The notes below the pieces were generated by a model that was given only the letters and a program-made list of their open reading frames with translations, did no database searches and was not told the origin of the DNA. This document shows positions 24,608 to 32,953 of a stretch of 64,000 bases of DNA, in pieces. The DNA is from Allomuricauda sp. CAU 1633. Its GTDB lineage: Bacteria; Bacteroidota; Bacteroidia; Flavobacteriales; Flavobacteriaceae. Position numbers and translations under genes: made by a program. Every line of letters starts with the position of its first letter. Position 1 is the first letter of the stretch. The DNA is taken from positions 372,001 through 436,000 of the forward strand of contig NZ_JAFLNE010000002.1 in assembly GCF_017313225.1 (NCBI RefSeq), in the 5' to 3' direction.

Positions 24608-25135
24608 CTAGAGACGCTTGGTCAAAATCCACATGGCTTTTTCTGATGGTTTGGCACCGGGAAGACTGAGTTCACTCTCCCGTTTGATCACATATCCATT
24701 TTTTTGATAAAATTGAATAGGGCCTCCCTTTTGCATGGTATCCAACCAAATTACTTTTTTGTTCAATTTTCGAGCATAATCTTCTATGAGGTGCAGCACC
24801 TTTTTCCCAATGCCCATCCCGGCATAAGCTTTTAGAAGATAAATTTTTTGCGCCAATAACGATTCCTTCTCCGATAGATCATCCAAGGCTTGATTTTTGA
24901 TGAGTTTGACAATACCCACAACGGAATCTCCCATTTTTACTAAATAGTGGATTACATTGGGGTCGGCCAAGTCGCGTTGCATAATCTGTGGAGCAAAGCT
25001 GTTGGAGAGGTAGGGTGTGGGATCCTCATTTTCCCAAAGATGCAGATAATGTTCTTGGTAGGATGTTTTTCCTACGGAAACATACGTGTCCAAAGTTGAG
25101 GGTTGGACTTTTTCCAGAATGACTTCTCGGCTCAT
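24608..25135 (-). CDS. GNAT family N-acetyltransferase
   Basis: A 175-residue acetyltransferase. Motif A is KIYLLKAYAGMGIGKKVLH (acetyl-CoA loop AGMGIGK), and motif B is FYQKNGYVIKRESEL. EHYLHLWENEDPTPYLSNSF near residue 30 is typical of a subgroup near spermidine/N-terminal acetyltransferases. It overlaps the upstream cupin gene by four bases (ATGA), so they are co-transcribed. Confidence 0.87.
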   Translation of the reverse strand: MSREVILEKVQPSTLDTYVSVGKTSYQEHYLHLWENEDPTPYLSNSFAPQIMQRDLADPNVIHYLVKMGDSVVGIVKLIKNQALDDLSEKESLLAQKIYLLKAYAGMGIGKKVLHLIEDYARKLNKKVIWLDTMQKGGPIQFYQKNGYVIKRESELSLPGAKPSEKAMWILTKRL

Positions 25136-25455
25136 GGATTATTTTCACCTCCCTCCGGCCCATAGAAAAATACCCAAGTGGCAAAATCTTCCGTAAAGTT
25201 TTCAAACCGATGCTCCACGCCCGCTGGAACGAACAAAAAATCTCCTTGCGAAAAGGTAGTTCGCTTGCCGCCGTTCAAAAATTCACCACTACCAGAAACA
25301 ACCACATAGATCTCGTCCCGGGAATGGGGTTGTTGCAAGTCCACTTTTTCCGGCTTGTAGATTTCAACCGCCAACGAACCATGTTTAAAAAGGGTCCGAA
25401 ATGGTGAATCCACTTCCGAGAGTTTCTCCAATGCTTCTTTTGGACTTATTTTCAT
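25132..25455 (-). CDS. Cupin domain protein
   Basis: A 107-residue single cupin. Motif 1: PHSRDEIYVVVSGSGEF (metal ligands H, E); motif 2: GDFLFVPAGVEHRFENF (ligand H). Probably a small metal-binding sensor or isomerase. It sits between the thioredoxin-like gene (15 bases) and the GNAT gene (overlap), forming a three-gene minus-strand operon of unclear common purpose. Confidence 0.87.
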   Translation of the reverse strand: MKISPKEALEKLSEVDSPFRTLFKHGSLAVEIYKPEKVDLQQPHSRDEIYVVVSGSGEFLNGGKRTTFSQGDFLFVPAGVEHRFENFTEDFATWVFFYGPEGGENNP

Positions 25456-25470
25456 AGCCCGAGTATTAAA

Positions 25471-26031
25471 TTAGCTTTCCTTCCATTTAATGTTGCACCC
25501 AATGCTGGGTTTTTGGTCAGGGTCAATGGGGTTGCCCTCTAAAAGGGCATCCATCGCATTCCTAAGGTCTGTTCCTGTAAGAGGCAGTCCATTTCCTGGT
25601 CTGGAATCGTCCAATTGACCACGATAAACCAATTTAGAATCCCCGTCAAAAAGATAAAAATCTGGTGTGCAGGCCGCATCGTATGCCTTGGCTGCTTCTT
25701 GAGTCTCATCATACAAATAAGGAAAGGTATACTCCATTTCCTGGGCTTTTTCCTTCATGAGGTGCGGAGCATCCTGCGGATAATTTTCTACATCGTTACT
25801 GGAAATCGCTACAAAGTTGATGCCCTTGGCTTGATACTCCTTTCCCAATTTGGCAATCTCTGGATTCACATGAATCACAAAAGGGCAGTGGTTGCAAATA
25901 AATAGGACCACCGTTCCTTTTTCACCCTGTAATGTATTCAGAGAAAGCATTTCGTTGGAAACAGTGTCCAATAATTCAAAATCCGGGGCTTTGGTGCCCA
26001 AGGGCAACATATTGCTTGGGGTTCTGGCCAT
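25471..26031 (-). CDS. Thioredoxin-fold AhpC/TSA-like protein
   Basis: A 186-residue cytoplasmic protein: LPLGTKAPDFELLDTVSNEM start, then the redox motif FICNHCPFV (C-x-x-C), FVAISSNDVENYPQDAPHLM, FPYLYDETQEAAKAYDA and CTPDFYLFDGDSKLVYRGQ with a further conserved cysteine. This is the 'thioredoxin family protein' class widespread in Bacteroidota. First gene of the operon with the cupin and GNAT genes. Confidence 0.88.
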   Translation of the reverse strand: MARTPSNMLPLGTKAPDFELLDTVSNEMLSLNTLQGEKGTVVLFICNHCPFVIHVNPEIAKLGKEYQAKGINFVAISSNDVENYPQDAPHLMKEKAQEMEYTFPYLYDETQEAAKAYDAACTPDFYLFDGDSKLVYRGQLDDSRPGNGLPLTGTDLRNAMDALLEGNPIDPDQKPSIGCNIKWKES

Positions 26032-26092
26032 GGTTTTTATTTTTTTTTGATTAAAACTTTATTACTTCTTTGTTGATGCAGATTGGCATCCC

Positions 26093-28621
26093 TTACATCA
26101 TCTGTCCAAAGAAAATAGCATTCATCAACAGTTTGTTGGTGCCGTACCAAAACGCCCTAAAGTTGGTGTTGTCCGTAAAGAGAATCACTCTTCCTTTACC
26201 CAAACGTTGCACCTTAAAAGGCACACTATTTTTGATGAGTTCTGCATTTTCTTCAGAAATATAACCACTCAGCAACGGGTCACTGGTATACTGAATGGGA
26301 TTGTCGTAGCTGTTTTTTTCCGGGTCCAAATAAATGTTGGTGTTTCGGAAAAGAGCCAACTTATCATTTTTATATCCATAATTAATCGGGTGGGAGCGAT
26401 CCAAATCGGCTTCAAAAATGGCACCACCGGTTACTTGTGCCCCTGTAAAATCCTCTTTTTGGTCAAAGGCGATGTTTTTGGCAACCAAGGTGTCCTTCCG
26501 CATTTTAAGGCTCATGAGTTCATTGCTCAAAAACCAGTTGGCTGTTGTTCTATACCCAATAACACTACCTCCATTTTTTACCCACTCCTTGATTTTTTCA
26601 GCACCTTTTTTGTCGAGCATGATACCGCCTCCCCAACCAGTACCTGGCAGTATCAAATCGGTATACGAATCTAAGTCTACACTGTTGAAATATTTGGTGT
26701 CGATTTTGGTGATTTTCATATCATATCGAGTATCAAACAAATGCCAGATTTCACCAGCGTCATAGGAGCGGGTGCCATCACCCACCAAAATGGCCACTTT
26801 TTGTTTTTTGAGCGGTTCAAAATCCCCACTTCCCAAATCAATTCCTTCAGTAACCCCAGTGGATACCCCATTTATAGTGACACCACTTTCTTGGGCAATG
26901 CCATTTAAAAAGCCATAGAGTTCAGTGGCATCCAATTTTTGATTTTGAACGGGAATCATTATGGACCCATAGTCGTACCGTTTGCCTTCCAAAATGAATG
27001 GGGTCCGTGCGGTTTTGGCACGAAGGCCTTTTTCCAAAATGGCGTTCAACACTTTAGGGGTATAGTATTCATGCCATTCAAACACATAGGCATAATTACT
27101 CTTTTTATCCACTCCGCCTGTTGGGCGTTGAAAATCCATCACCTCCGGTCCGGCATTGGGCAAAGAGGACAGTTCGGCATAATCAACATTAAAGGCTAGG
27201 GGAAAGGTCCAAGCTGAGATGTCATAAAATAGACTGTCCGCAAAAGTGGTTCGCTTCTCAAACATGGCGTTGATGAGCCTTGGGTTTTTCTGATCCATAG
27301 GCACCACATAGCTATACCCTTTTTTGTAATTCTTTCCACCAATGGTAGCATCTGAAGCCAATTCGTGGAACTTTATTTTGTGCCTTTTCAAGATTTCTGC
27401 CAAATGCCAGGTTTTGGAGGCATCCTTGCTATCACCAAAAATAATGGCCTTGGTTTTGCTCCGTGCACCTTCATTACGCAGGTCTGCATAGTACTTTTTC
27501 TGGAAGTCCAACAGTTTTGTCCGCATGTTTTTGGCCGCATCAATGGTGGACAATGCCGTGGTAAATTGATTTCGAATGGTAAAGGGAAACGTCAACAATC
27601 CATTCTCACTTTCTTGAATATGCCCACGTGAGCTGGCCTGTTCAAACAATATTCCAATACTTCCATTCACATCAGGAAACGTGGAGCCCTTACCGTAGTA
27701 ATAGTCATCATAATTTTCCTCCGAAAAATACAGTGACCCAATTTTATCCAATGCTTTGGCATGATAGGTTCCAATTTCTGCGGTCAGCTCTTGGGTCATT
27801 TTGGGAGTCAATGGATGTACCCGTGTTGGTTCACCAGGCTGAAAAAAGAAAGTGGAATTGGTTCCCATCTCGTGGTGGTCCGTTAAAATATTGGGCATCC
27901 ACTTGTGGAATGTCTCCACACGGGCCCTACTGGCGGGTAACTGAGCAGGCAACCAGTCGCGATTGAGATCAAACCAATAATGATTGGTACGCCCGCCGGG
28001 CCATACCTCATGGTATTCCCGCTCATTGTTATCAGGGTTTAGGTTTTCACTTTTGTTGACATTGGCCCAGTAGGCAAAGCGTTGCAAACCGTCTGGATTA
28101 AAACTGGGATCCATAAGAATGACCATGTTGTCCAACATGGACTCAATTTCCGGACCTTGGGCAGCGGCTAAATAATACGCATAAGCCAAACCAGCATTGG
28201 CACCACTGGGTTCATTTCCATGGATGGAAAAGCCTTGGTACACAATAATGGGCATTTCTGAAGTGTCCAAACTTGAATTTCCTTCGGAAAGGGCAACATG
28301 CTGTTGCCGTATGGTCTCTATGTTTTGATGGTTTTCTGGTGTGGTTATGGTAAGCAATAGGATGGGCCTGCCCTCAAAAGTGGTTCCTCTATTCTCAATG
28401 GTGATTCTGTCACTGGATTCTGCAAGTTGATGCATGTAGTACACCAACTTGTCATGGGTAACATGCCATTCGCCAACTTCATGCCCGATCACATCCACTG
28501 GTTTTGGGATATTGGGATCGTAAGAGATGCCATCCGGTAAATAATAATCCAATGTTACTTGTTGCGCCGAAAGGGTTAAAACCGCAAATAGGGCCAAGAA
28601 TACAAGGTTGCTTTTTTTCAT
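26093..28621 (-). CDS. Secreted M14 zinc carboxypeptidase with ThuA-like C-terminus
   Basis: An 842-residue exported metallopeptidase. Signal peptide 1-19 (LALFAVLTLSAQQ). M14 core: IHGNEPSGANAG (zinc ligands H and E), MDPSFNPDGLQRF, HYWFDLNRDWL, TDHHEMGTN (third zinc ligand) and ILFEQASSRG (catalytic Glu). The M14 core ends around residue 370. The remaining part has alternating strands (KAIIFGDSKDASKTW, KVAILVGDGTRSYDAG, DLILPGTGWGGG) that look like a class I amidotransferase/ThuA-like fold. It lacks a T9SS sorting tail, so it is probably periplasmic or membrane-associated. Confidence 0.88.
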   Translation of the reverse strand: MKKSNLVFLALFAVLTLSAQQVTLDYYLPDGISYDPNIPKPVDVIGHEVGEWHVTHDKLVYYMHQLAESSDRITIENRGTTFEGRPILLLTITTPENHQNIETIRQQHVALSEGNSSLDTSEMPIIVYQGFSIHGNEPSGANAGLAYAYYLAAAQGPEIESMLDNMVILMDPSFNPDGLQRFAYWANVNKSENLNPDNNEREYHEVWPGGRTNHYWFDLNRDWLPAQLPASRARVETFHKWMPNILTDHHEMGTNSTFFFQPGEPTRVHPLTPKMTQELTAEIGTYHAKALDKIGSLYFSEENYDDYYYGKGSTFPDVNGSIGILFEQASSRGHIQESENGLLTFPFTIRNQFTTALSTIDAAKNMRTKLLDFQKKYYADLRNEGARSKTKAIIFGDSKDASKTWHLAEILKRHKIKFHELASDATIGGKNYKKGYSYVVPMDQKNPRLINAMFEKRTTFADSLFYDISAWTFPLAFNVDYAELSSLPNAGPEVMDFQRPTGGVDKKSNYAYVFEWHEYYTPKVLNAILEKGLRAKTARTPFILEGKRYDYGSIMIPVQNQKLDATELYGFLNGIAQESGVTINGVSTGVTEGIDLGSGDFEPLKKQKVAILVGDGTRSYDAGEIWHLFDTRYDMKITKIDTKYFNSVDLDSYTDLILPGTGWGGGIMLDKKGAEKIKEWVKNGGSVIGYRTTANWFLSNELMSLKMRKDTLVAKNIAFDQKEDFTGAQVTGGAIFEADLDRSHPINYGYKNDKLALFRNTNIYLDPEKNSYDNPIQYTSDPLLSGYISEENAELIKNSVPFKVQRLGKGRVILFTDNTNFRAFWYGTNKLLMNAIFFGQMM

Positions 28622-28654
28622 GAGTTGAAACTTGAGTTAGTAGGGTTAAAAATA

Positions 28655-28685
28655 AAAAACGACCCGCTGAATACGGGTCGTTTTT
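28655..28685 (-). terminator. Terminator after the DUF3276 gene
   Basis: AAAAACGACCCG and CGGGTCGTTTTT are perfectly complementary across a seven-base loop. On the minus strand the T-run continues into TTTTTTATTTTTAA. It separates the DUF3276 gene from the M14 peptidase gene. Confidence 0.85.
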
Positions 28686-28708
28686 ACTATTTTTTAAGGG
28701 AATCTTAT

Positions 28709-29083
28709 CTAAATGTCATCAAAATCAACATCGGTGAAACTGCCAGATGCGGTTCCGTTCTCACTGAAGTCTTCATTATCTTCTTTTTTGAAATCTTTTT
28801 GGTGACGTTCCGAAATTACTTCTTGCCCTTTTTCATCAATGATGTAGTCCATCATTTCTTCCATAATTTCCCTAAATGCGGTAAAATCTTCTTTGTAGAG
28901 ATAGATTTTGTGCTTTTTGTAATGGAAGGAGCCATCATCATGTGTAAACTTCTTGCTTTCTGTGATGGTTAAGTAGTAATCACCGGCCTTGGTACTTCTT
29001 ACATCAAAAAAATAAGTTCTTCTTCCTGCTCGTAAGACTTTCGAATAAATCTCTTCCTGATCCATTATATCTTTCTCGCCCAT
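28709..29083 (-). CDS. DUF3276 / PUR-alpha-like nucleic acid binding protein
   Basis: A 124-residue protein. The SKVLRAGRRTYFFDVRST start, DYYLTITESKKF strand and HKIYLYKEDFTAFREIMEEM helix form the PUR repeat found in Bacteroidota and spirochaetes. BpuR of Borrelia, in this family, binds single-stranded DNA and RNA. The C-terminal third is acidic and disordered. The M at 29065 is an alternative start. It has its own terminator. Confidence 0.85.
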   Translation of the reverse strand: MGEKDIMDQEEIYSKVLRAGRRTYFFDVRSTKAGDYYLTITESKKFTHDDGSFHYKKHKIYLYKEDFTAFREIMEEMMDYIIDEKGQEVISERHQKDFKKEDNEDFSENGTASGSFTDVDFDDI

Positions 29084-29161
29084 TTGGTCTAGTGTGTTTT
29101 AAACTTTGGTTGTTTATTCTCCCAAAAATGGAAAAAAAAAGCTAATCCAGCAACTTTTTTA

Positions 29162-30913
29162 TCATTCTTTCCCAGAGAGCTGGTTGAGATAGAGTTCTTT
29201 ATAGTATCCATCAATGTTGTTCAATTCCTCATGGGTGCCCTCTTGGAGTATGGTTCCATTTTCCAATACAATGATCTTATCGGCATTTTTGGCGGAAGAG
29301 ACTCGGTGGCTTACAATCAAGGTGGTCCTGTCTTGGGATTCTCGTTTTAGATTGTTCAGGATTTCCTCTTCGGTTTCGGTATCCACAGCGGACAAACAGT
29401 CATCGAAAAGATAGATTTTTGGGTCTTTGAGCAGGGCTCTCGCAATGGATACCCGCTGCTTTTGACCACCACTTAATGTAATGCCACGTTCCCCCAATAT
29501 GGTATTGTACTTTTTGGCAAAACCTTGAATGTTTTTATGTACCACTGCCTTTTTGGCCACGTCCACAATCTCTTCATGGGTAGCATTTTCATTACCAAAA
29601 CGGATGTTGTTCTCAATAGTATCTGAAAACAGGAAGGCATCTTGGGGCACAGCGCCGATGGAACTCCGCAAGCTGTTCAGGTTCAATTTTTGAAGAGGTA
29701 CACCATCAATCAATATCTCACCAGAACTTACGTCGTAAAGACGGGCCACCAAATCCAGGATAGTGGATTTTCCCGAACCTGTTTTTCCTAAAAATGCCAC
29801 AGTTTCCCCAGCTTGTATGGTAAAGGAAACCTTGTTAAGGGCGGTAATATTGGTATCCTCGTAGGTAAAGGTCACATTTTTAAACTCGATGTTTCCTTTA
29901 ATGGGCGTGTCTTGCGCTACTTCATTTTTAATGGAAGGCTCCTCCTTTAAAAACTCATTGATTCGTTTTTGGGAAGCTTCTGCCCTTTGAATGATGGAGG
30001 TGAGCCATCCCACAATGGCAACGGGCCACGTAAGCATGTTCACATAAAGGATGAATTCGGCAATAATGCCAATGGATTCAATTTGACCGCTGATGTACTG
30101 TCTTCCCCCAATGTAAATCACAAAAATGTTACTGATGCCAATGAGCAGAATCATCAATGGAAAAAACCAAGCGTTTACCTTGGCCAGTGCCATACTGGTA
30201 TCTTTGCCCTCTTGGGCCAAGTCCTGTAATTCCGAATTTATCTTGGGTTCAAGACTATATGCTTTGATCACGGCCACCCCCGAGAAAGATTCTTGGGTAA
30301 AGGTGGACAGCGTGGACAAATATTCCTGCACTTTGGTGCTTCTTTTATGGATGACCTTACTGATCTGATAGATCAAAACCGATAAAATGGGTAAGGGAAG
30401 CAATGTGTACATGGCCAAGGTGGGAGCCTTAATGAACATCAGTGGAATTAAACAAGCAAAAAGGGTCAGTGTCTGTATACCATACATAATGGCAGGACCT
30501 GCATATAACCGCACCTGATTAATATCCTCACTAATTCGGTTCATGAGGTCACCAATCCTGTTTTTTTTGTAAAAATTAAGGCTGAGCAATTGATAATGGT
30601 CAAAGACTTCATTTTTTAGATCATATTCAATGTACCGGGATACATTGATGATGGTCTGCCGCATTAAAAAGGTAAAAAGTCCAGATAAAAGCGCGGCACC
30701 GACAATGATCAGAATGTATTGGAAGAGCATCCCTTTGGCATCCGATAGGGTAATTACGTTTGACATAAAATCCTCCACCGCCTGTATGGATTTGTTCACA
30801 TAGGAAGGCATGATCAAGGAAAAAACACGGGCAATGATGGTGATCAAAATCCCCATCAACAGCTTAAACAAGTATTTTTTAAAGTATTTATTTAGGTGTT
30901 TTAATTCCTTCAT
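29162..30913 (-). CDS. Type I ABC exporter (MsbA/MDR-like half transporter)
   Basis: A 583-residue half transporter: six helices in the first 310 residues, then a nucleotide-binding domain. Walker A GKTGSGKST, Q-loop IGAVPQDAFLFSDT, signature LSGGQKQR, H-loop IVSHR. Walker B ends IYLFDDCLSAVD: the usual catalytic glutamate is aspartate, as in the degenerate site of heterodimeric exporters such as TM287. No partner gene is adjacent. Substrate could be lipid or drug. It is transcribed away from nusB. Confidence 0.88.
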   Translation of the reverse strand: MKELKHLNKYFKKYLFKLLMGILITIIARVFSLIMPSYVNKSIQAVEDFMSNVITLSDAKGMLFQYILIIVGAALLSGLFTFLMRQTIINVSRYIEYDLKNEVFDHYQLLSLNFYKKNRIGDLMNRISEDINQVRLYAGPAIMYGIQTLTLFACLIPLMFIKAPTLAMYTLLPLPILSVLIYQISKVIHKRSTKVQEYLSTLSTFTQESFSGVAVIKAYSLEPKINSELQDLAQEGKDTSMALAKVNAWFFPLMILLIGISNIFVIYIGGRQYISGQIESIGIIAEFILYVNMLTWPVAIVGWLTSIIQRAEASQKRINEFLKEEPSIKNEVAQDTPIKGNIEFKNVTFTYEDTNITALNKVSFTIQAGETVAFLGKTGSGKSTILDLVARLYDVSSGEILIDGVPLQKLNLNSLRSSIGAVPQDAFLFSDTIENNIRFGNENATHEEIVDVAKKAVVHKNIQGFAKKYNTILGERGITLSGGQKQRVSIARALLKDPKIYLFDDCLSAVDTETEEEILNNLKRESQDRTTLIVSHRVSSAKNADKIIVLENGTILQEGTHEELNNIDGYYKELYLNQLSGKE

Positions 30914-31016
30914 AAAAGGGAAAGATGGTTTGTGAACGTCATTTTTTTAATGACAATCCAGCAAATATATGCCATAGAATACAAACTAAATGTTATAAAA
31001 CTGATAAGAAAACAAC

Positions 31017-31052
31017 TTTGGTAGGTAAGATTCAAATATAAGATTACTTTTG
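31017..31052 (+). promoter_or_regulatory. nusB operon promoter
   Basis: TACTTTTG (31045-31052) fits the -7 consensus TAnnTTTG. TTTG at 31017-31020 could be the -33 element, though the 24-base spacing is a little long. The start codon lies 42 bases downstream. Confidence 0.5.
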
Positions 31053-31093
31053 CGGGGTGAAAGCCAATCAACGACTTTAAAGTTCTTTTAAAA

Positions 31094-32041
31094 ATGCTTA
31101 CCCGCAGGCATATCAGAGTAAAAGTGATGCAGTGCATTTATGCATTGATCCAATCCAAGGACGATTCCCTGGAAAAACAGGAAAAGTTCCTCAGAGTGAG
31201 TATAGAGAACATGTATGTGCTCTATCTACTTGTTCTTAGCCTTTTGCCCGAACTGCACCAAATGGCCAACAGGCATGTGAACCGTGCTTCAAAAAAATAT
31301 CTCGCCACCGAAGAGGACAACTATCCCGATCGTGAAAAATTTGTAAAGAACAGACTGCTCTTGCAAATTGTCAACAATGAATCTTTAAAGGCCGCCCTGT
31401 CCAAAAGAAAACTGAACAATTGGTACTTGAACGAGGAGTATGTAAAGATCATCTACAAAGAGGTGATAGGCAGTAAAATTTACAAAGACTACATGACCAA
31501 TGGTAAGGACAGCTACGAGGATGATCGGGATGTGGTTCTGGAACTTTTTAAGGAAATAATAGCCCCCAACGACAAGATCTACGAATATTTTGAGGATGAC
31601 AAACTCACTTGGGTGGACGACTTTCCTATTGTAAACACCTATTTGATGAAACGTTTGCGGAAGGCCAATGAAAACTCCAATGAAAAGTTTTTTCTTCCAG
31701 CCTTGCTCAAAGACCAGCAGGATATGGAATATGCGAACAACCTATTGACCAAAACCCTTCTCAACGATGCTAAATGGGAAAAGGAGATAGAGGGGAAGAC
31801 CCCAAATTGGGACAATGACCGTATAGCCGAGATTGATTCCATCATCCTGAAAATGGCCATTTGCGAGTTGCTTAATTTCCCGTCCATCCCCGAAAAAGTG
31901 ACTTTGAATGAGTATTTGGAGATAGCCAAAGAATACTCCACACCCAAGAGCAGTATCTTTATCAATGGGGTGTTGGATAAGTTGGCCAAGGAATATAAAT
32001 CCACGGGAAGACTGCAAAAAATAGGCAGAGGTCTCCAATAA
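31094..32041 (+). CDS. nusB: Transcription antitermination factor NusB (extended)
   Basis: NusB binds boxA RNA with NusE/S10 and supports rRNA transcription. At 315 residues this protein is twice the length of E. coli NusB (139). Its first residues MLTRRHIRVKVMQCIYA are the normal NusB start, but a large helical insertion follows. The canonical C-terminal half is at about 215-305: NWDNDRIAEIDSIILKMAIC, then VTLNEYLEIAKEYSTPKSS, then FINGVLDKLAKEY. Long NusB forms are usual in Bacteroidota. A DUF1573 lipoprotein and yajC follow on the same strand. Confidence 0.93.
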   Translation: MLTRRHIRVKVMQCIYALIQSKDDSLEKQEKFLRVSIENMYVLYLLVLSLLPELHQMANRHVNRASKKYLATEEDNYPDREKFVKNRLLLQIVNNESLKAALSKRKLNNWYLNEEYVKIIYKEVIGSKIYKDYMTNGKDSYEDDRDVVLELFKEIIAPNDKIYEYFEDDKLTWVDDFPIVNTYLMKRLRKANENSNEKFFLPALLKDQQDMEYANNLLTKTLLNDAKWEKEIEGKTPNWDNDRIAEIDSIILKMAICELLNFPSIPEKVTLNEYLEIAKEYSTPKSSIFINGVLDKLAKEYKSTGRLQKIGRGLQ

Positions 32042-32079
32042 ACAATATTTGCTTAATTTTGGAAAAACAAATTTTTATC

Positions 32080-32559
32080 ATGAAAAGAATAACAGCAATT
32101 TTTAGTCTGCTCTTTGTGGTGGCCTTAGTAAGTTTTTCTTGCAAGGACAAAGCCTCCAACAAAATTGTAGCGGACAACGTTGAAAGTGCAACCAATAGGG
32201 ATGAAGCACAAAAGAAACTCCCTGTAATGAACTTTGAGAAGTCGGAGCATGACTTTGGAACCATTGCGCAAGGTACCCCACAAGAAACAACCTTTAAATT
32301 TACCAATACCGGAGATGCCCCTTTGATCATCACCGATGCCAAAAGTAGCTGTGGCTGTACAGTTCCTGAATATCCAAAGAACACGCCCATTGCTCCAGGA
32401 GAGACAGGCGAGTTGTTGGTAAAGTTCAATGGTTCTGGACAAAACCAGGTGACCAAGACCATCACCGTTACCGCCAATACCGAAAAAGGAACAGAAATGC
32501 TAAGGATCAAGGCTTTTGTCAACCCTGCAGGTGCGACTCCAGCTGGTCCTGTTAAATAG
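32080..32559 (+). CDS. DUF1573 lipoprotein
   Basis: A 159-residue lipoprotein. Signal: MKRITAIFSLLFVVALVSFSC with lipobox cysteine 21. DUF1573 is an Ig-like beta-sandwich with the pattern FEKSEHDFGTIAQGTP, FKFTNTGDAPLIITDAKSSC, GCTVPEYPKNTPIAPGETG. Position between nusB and yajC is conserved in Bacteroidota, from memory. I start at the ATG at 32080 because an earlier in-frame start lacks a signal peptide arrangement. Role unknown; perhaps an envelope assembly factor. Confidence 0.9.
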   Translation: MKRITAIFSLLFVVALVSFSCKDKASNKIVADNVESATNRDEAQKKLPVMNFEKSEHDFGTIAQGTPQETTFKFTNTGDAPLIITDAKSSCGCTVPEYPKNTPIAPGETGELLVKFNGSGQNQVTKTITVTANTEKGTEMLRIKAFVNPAGATPAGPVK

Positions 32560-32571
32560 TTTACAGCCTGA

Positions 32572-32862
32572 ATGGAAAACATAGGACAGTTTTTACCGCT
32601 GATATTGATTTTTGCCGTGGCGTATTTTTTTATGATTCGCCCGCAGATCAAACGTCAGAAGGATGAGAAAAAATTTACTTCAGAGTTAAAAAAAGGAGAT
32701 AAGATCATCACCAAAAGTGGTCTTCACGGCAAGATTGTGGAATTGAACGACAAGGATTTCTCCTGTGTCATTGAAACCATGGCTGGTCGTTTAAAGTTTG
32801 ACCGCTCTGCCATTTCCATGGAAATGAGCAAAAAGTTGAATGTTCCCGACGATAAGAAGTAA
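32572..32862 (+). CDS. yajC: Preprotein translocase accessory subunit YajC
   Basis: A 96-residue inner membrane protein with one helix (about 7-24, FLPLILIFAVAYFFMIRPQ) ending in the diagnostic RPQ. The cytoplasmic part has KGDKIITKSGLHGKIVELND and AISMEMSK. YajC associates with SecDF and the Sec translocon. It ends the nusB operon, followed by a clear terminator. Confidence 0.95.
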   Translation: MENIGQFLPLILIFAVAYFFMIRPQIKRQKDEKKFTSELKKGDKIITKSGLHGKIVELNDKDFSCVIETMAGRLKFDRSAISMEMSKKLNVPDDKK

Positions 32863-32888
32863 TAGATAGTACATACATTAAAATTTAG

Positions 32889-32928
32889 AACGCCCCTATG
32901 GTACAGGATAACCAAGGGGCGTTTTTTT
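32889..32928 (+). terminator. Terminator of the nusB-yajC operon
   Basis: AACGCCCCT pairs perfectly with AGGGGCGTT across a 17-base loop that can pair further (GG/CC), followed by TTTTTTGT. Confidence 0.85.
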
Positions 32929-32953
32929 GTATCTTATCCAAAATTTAAAAAAA

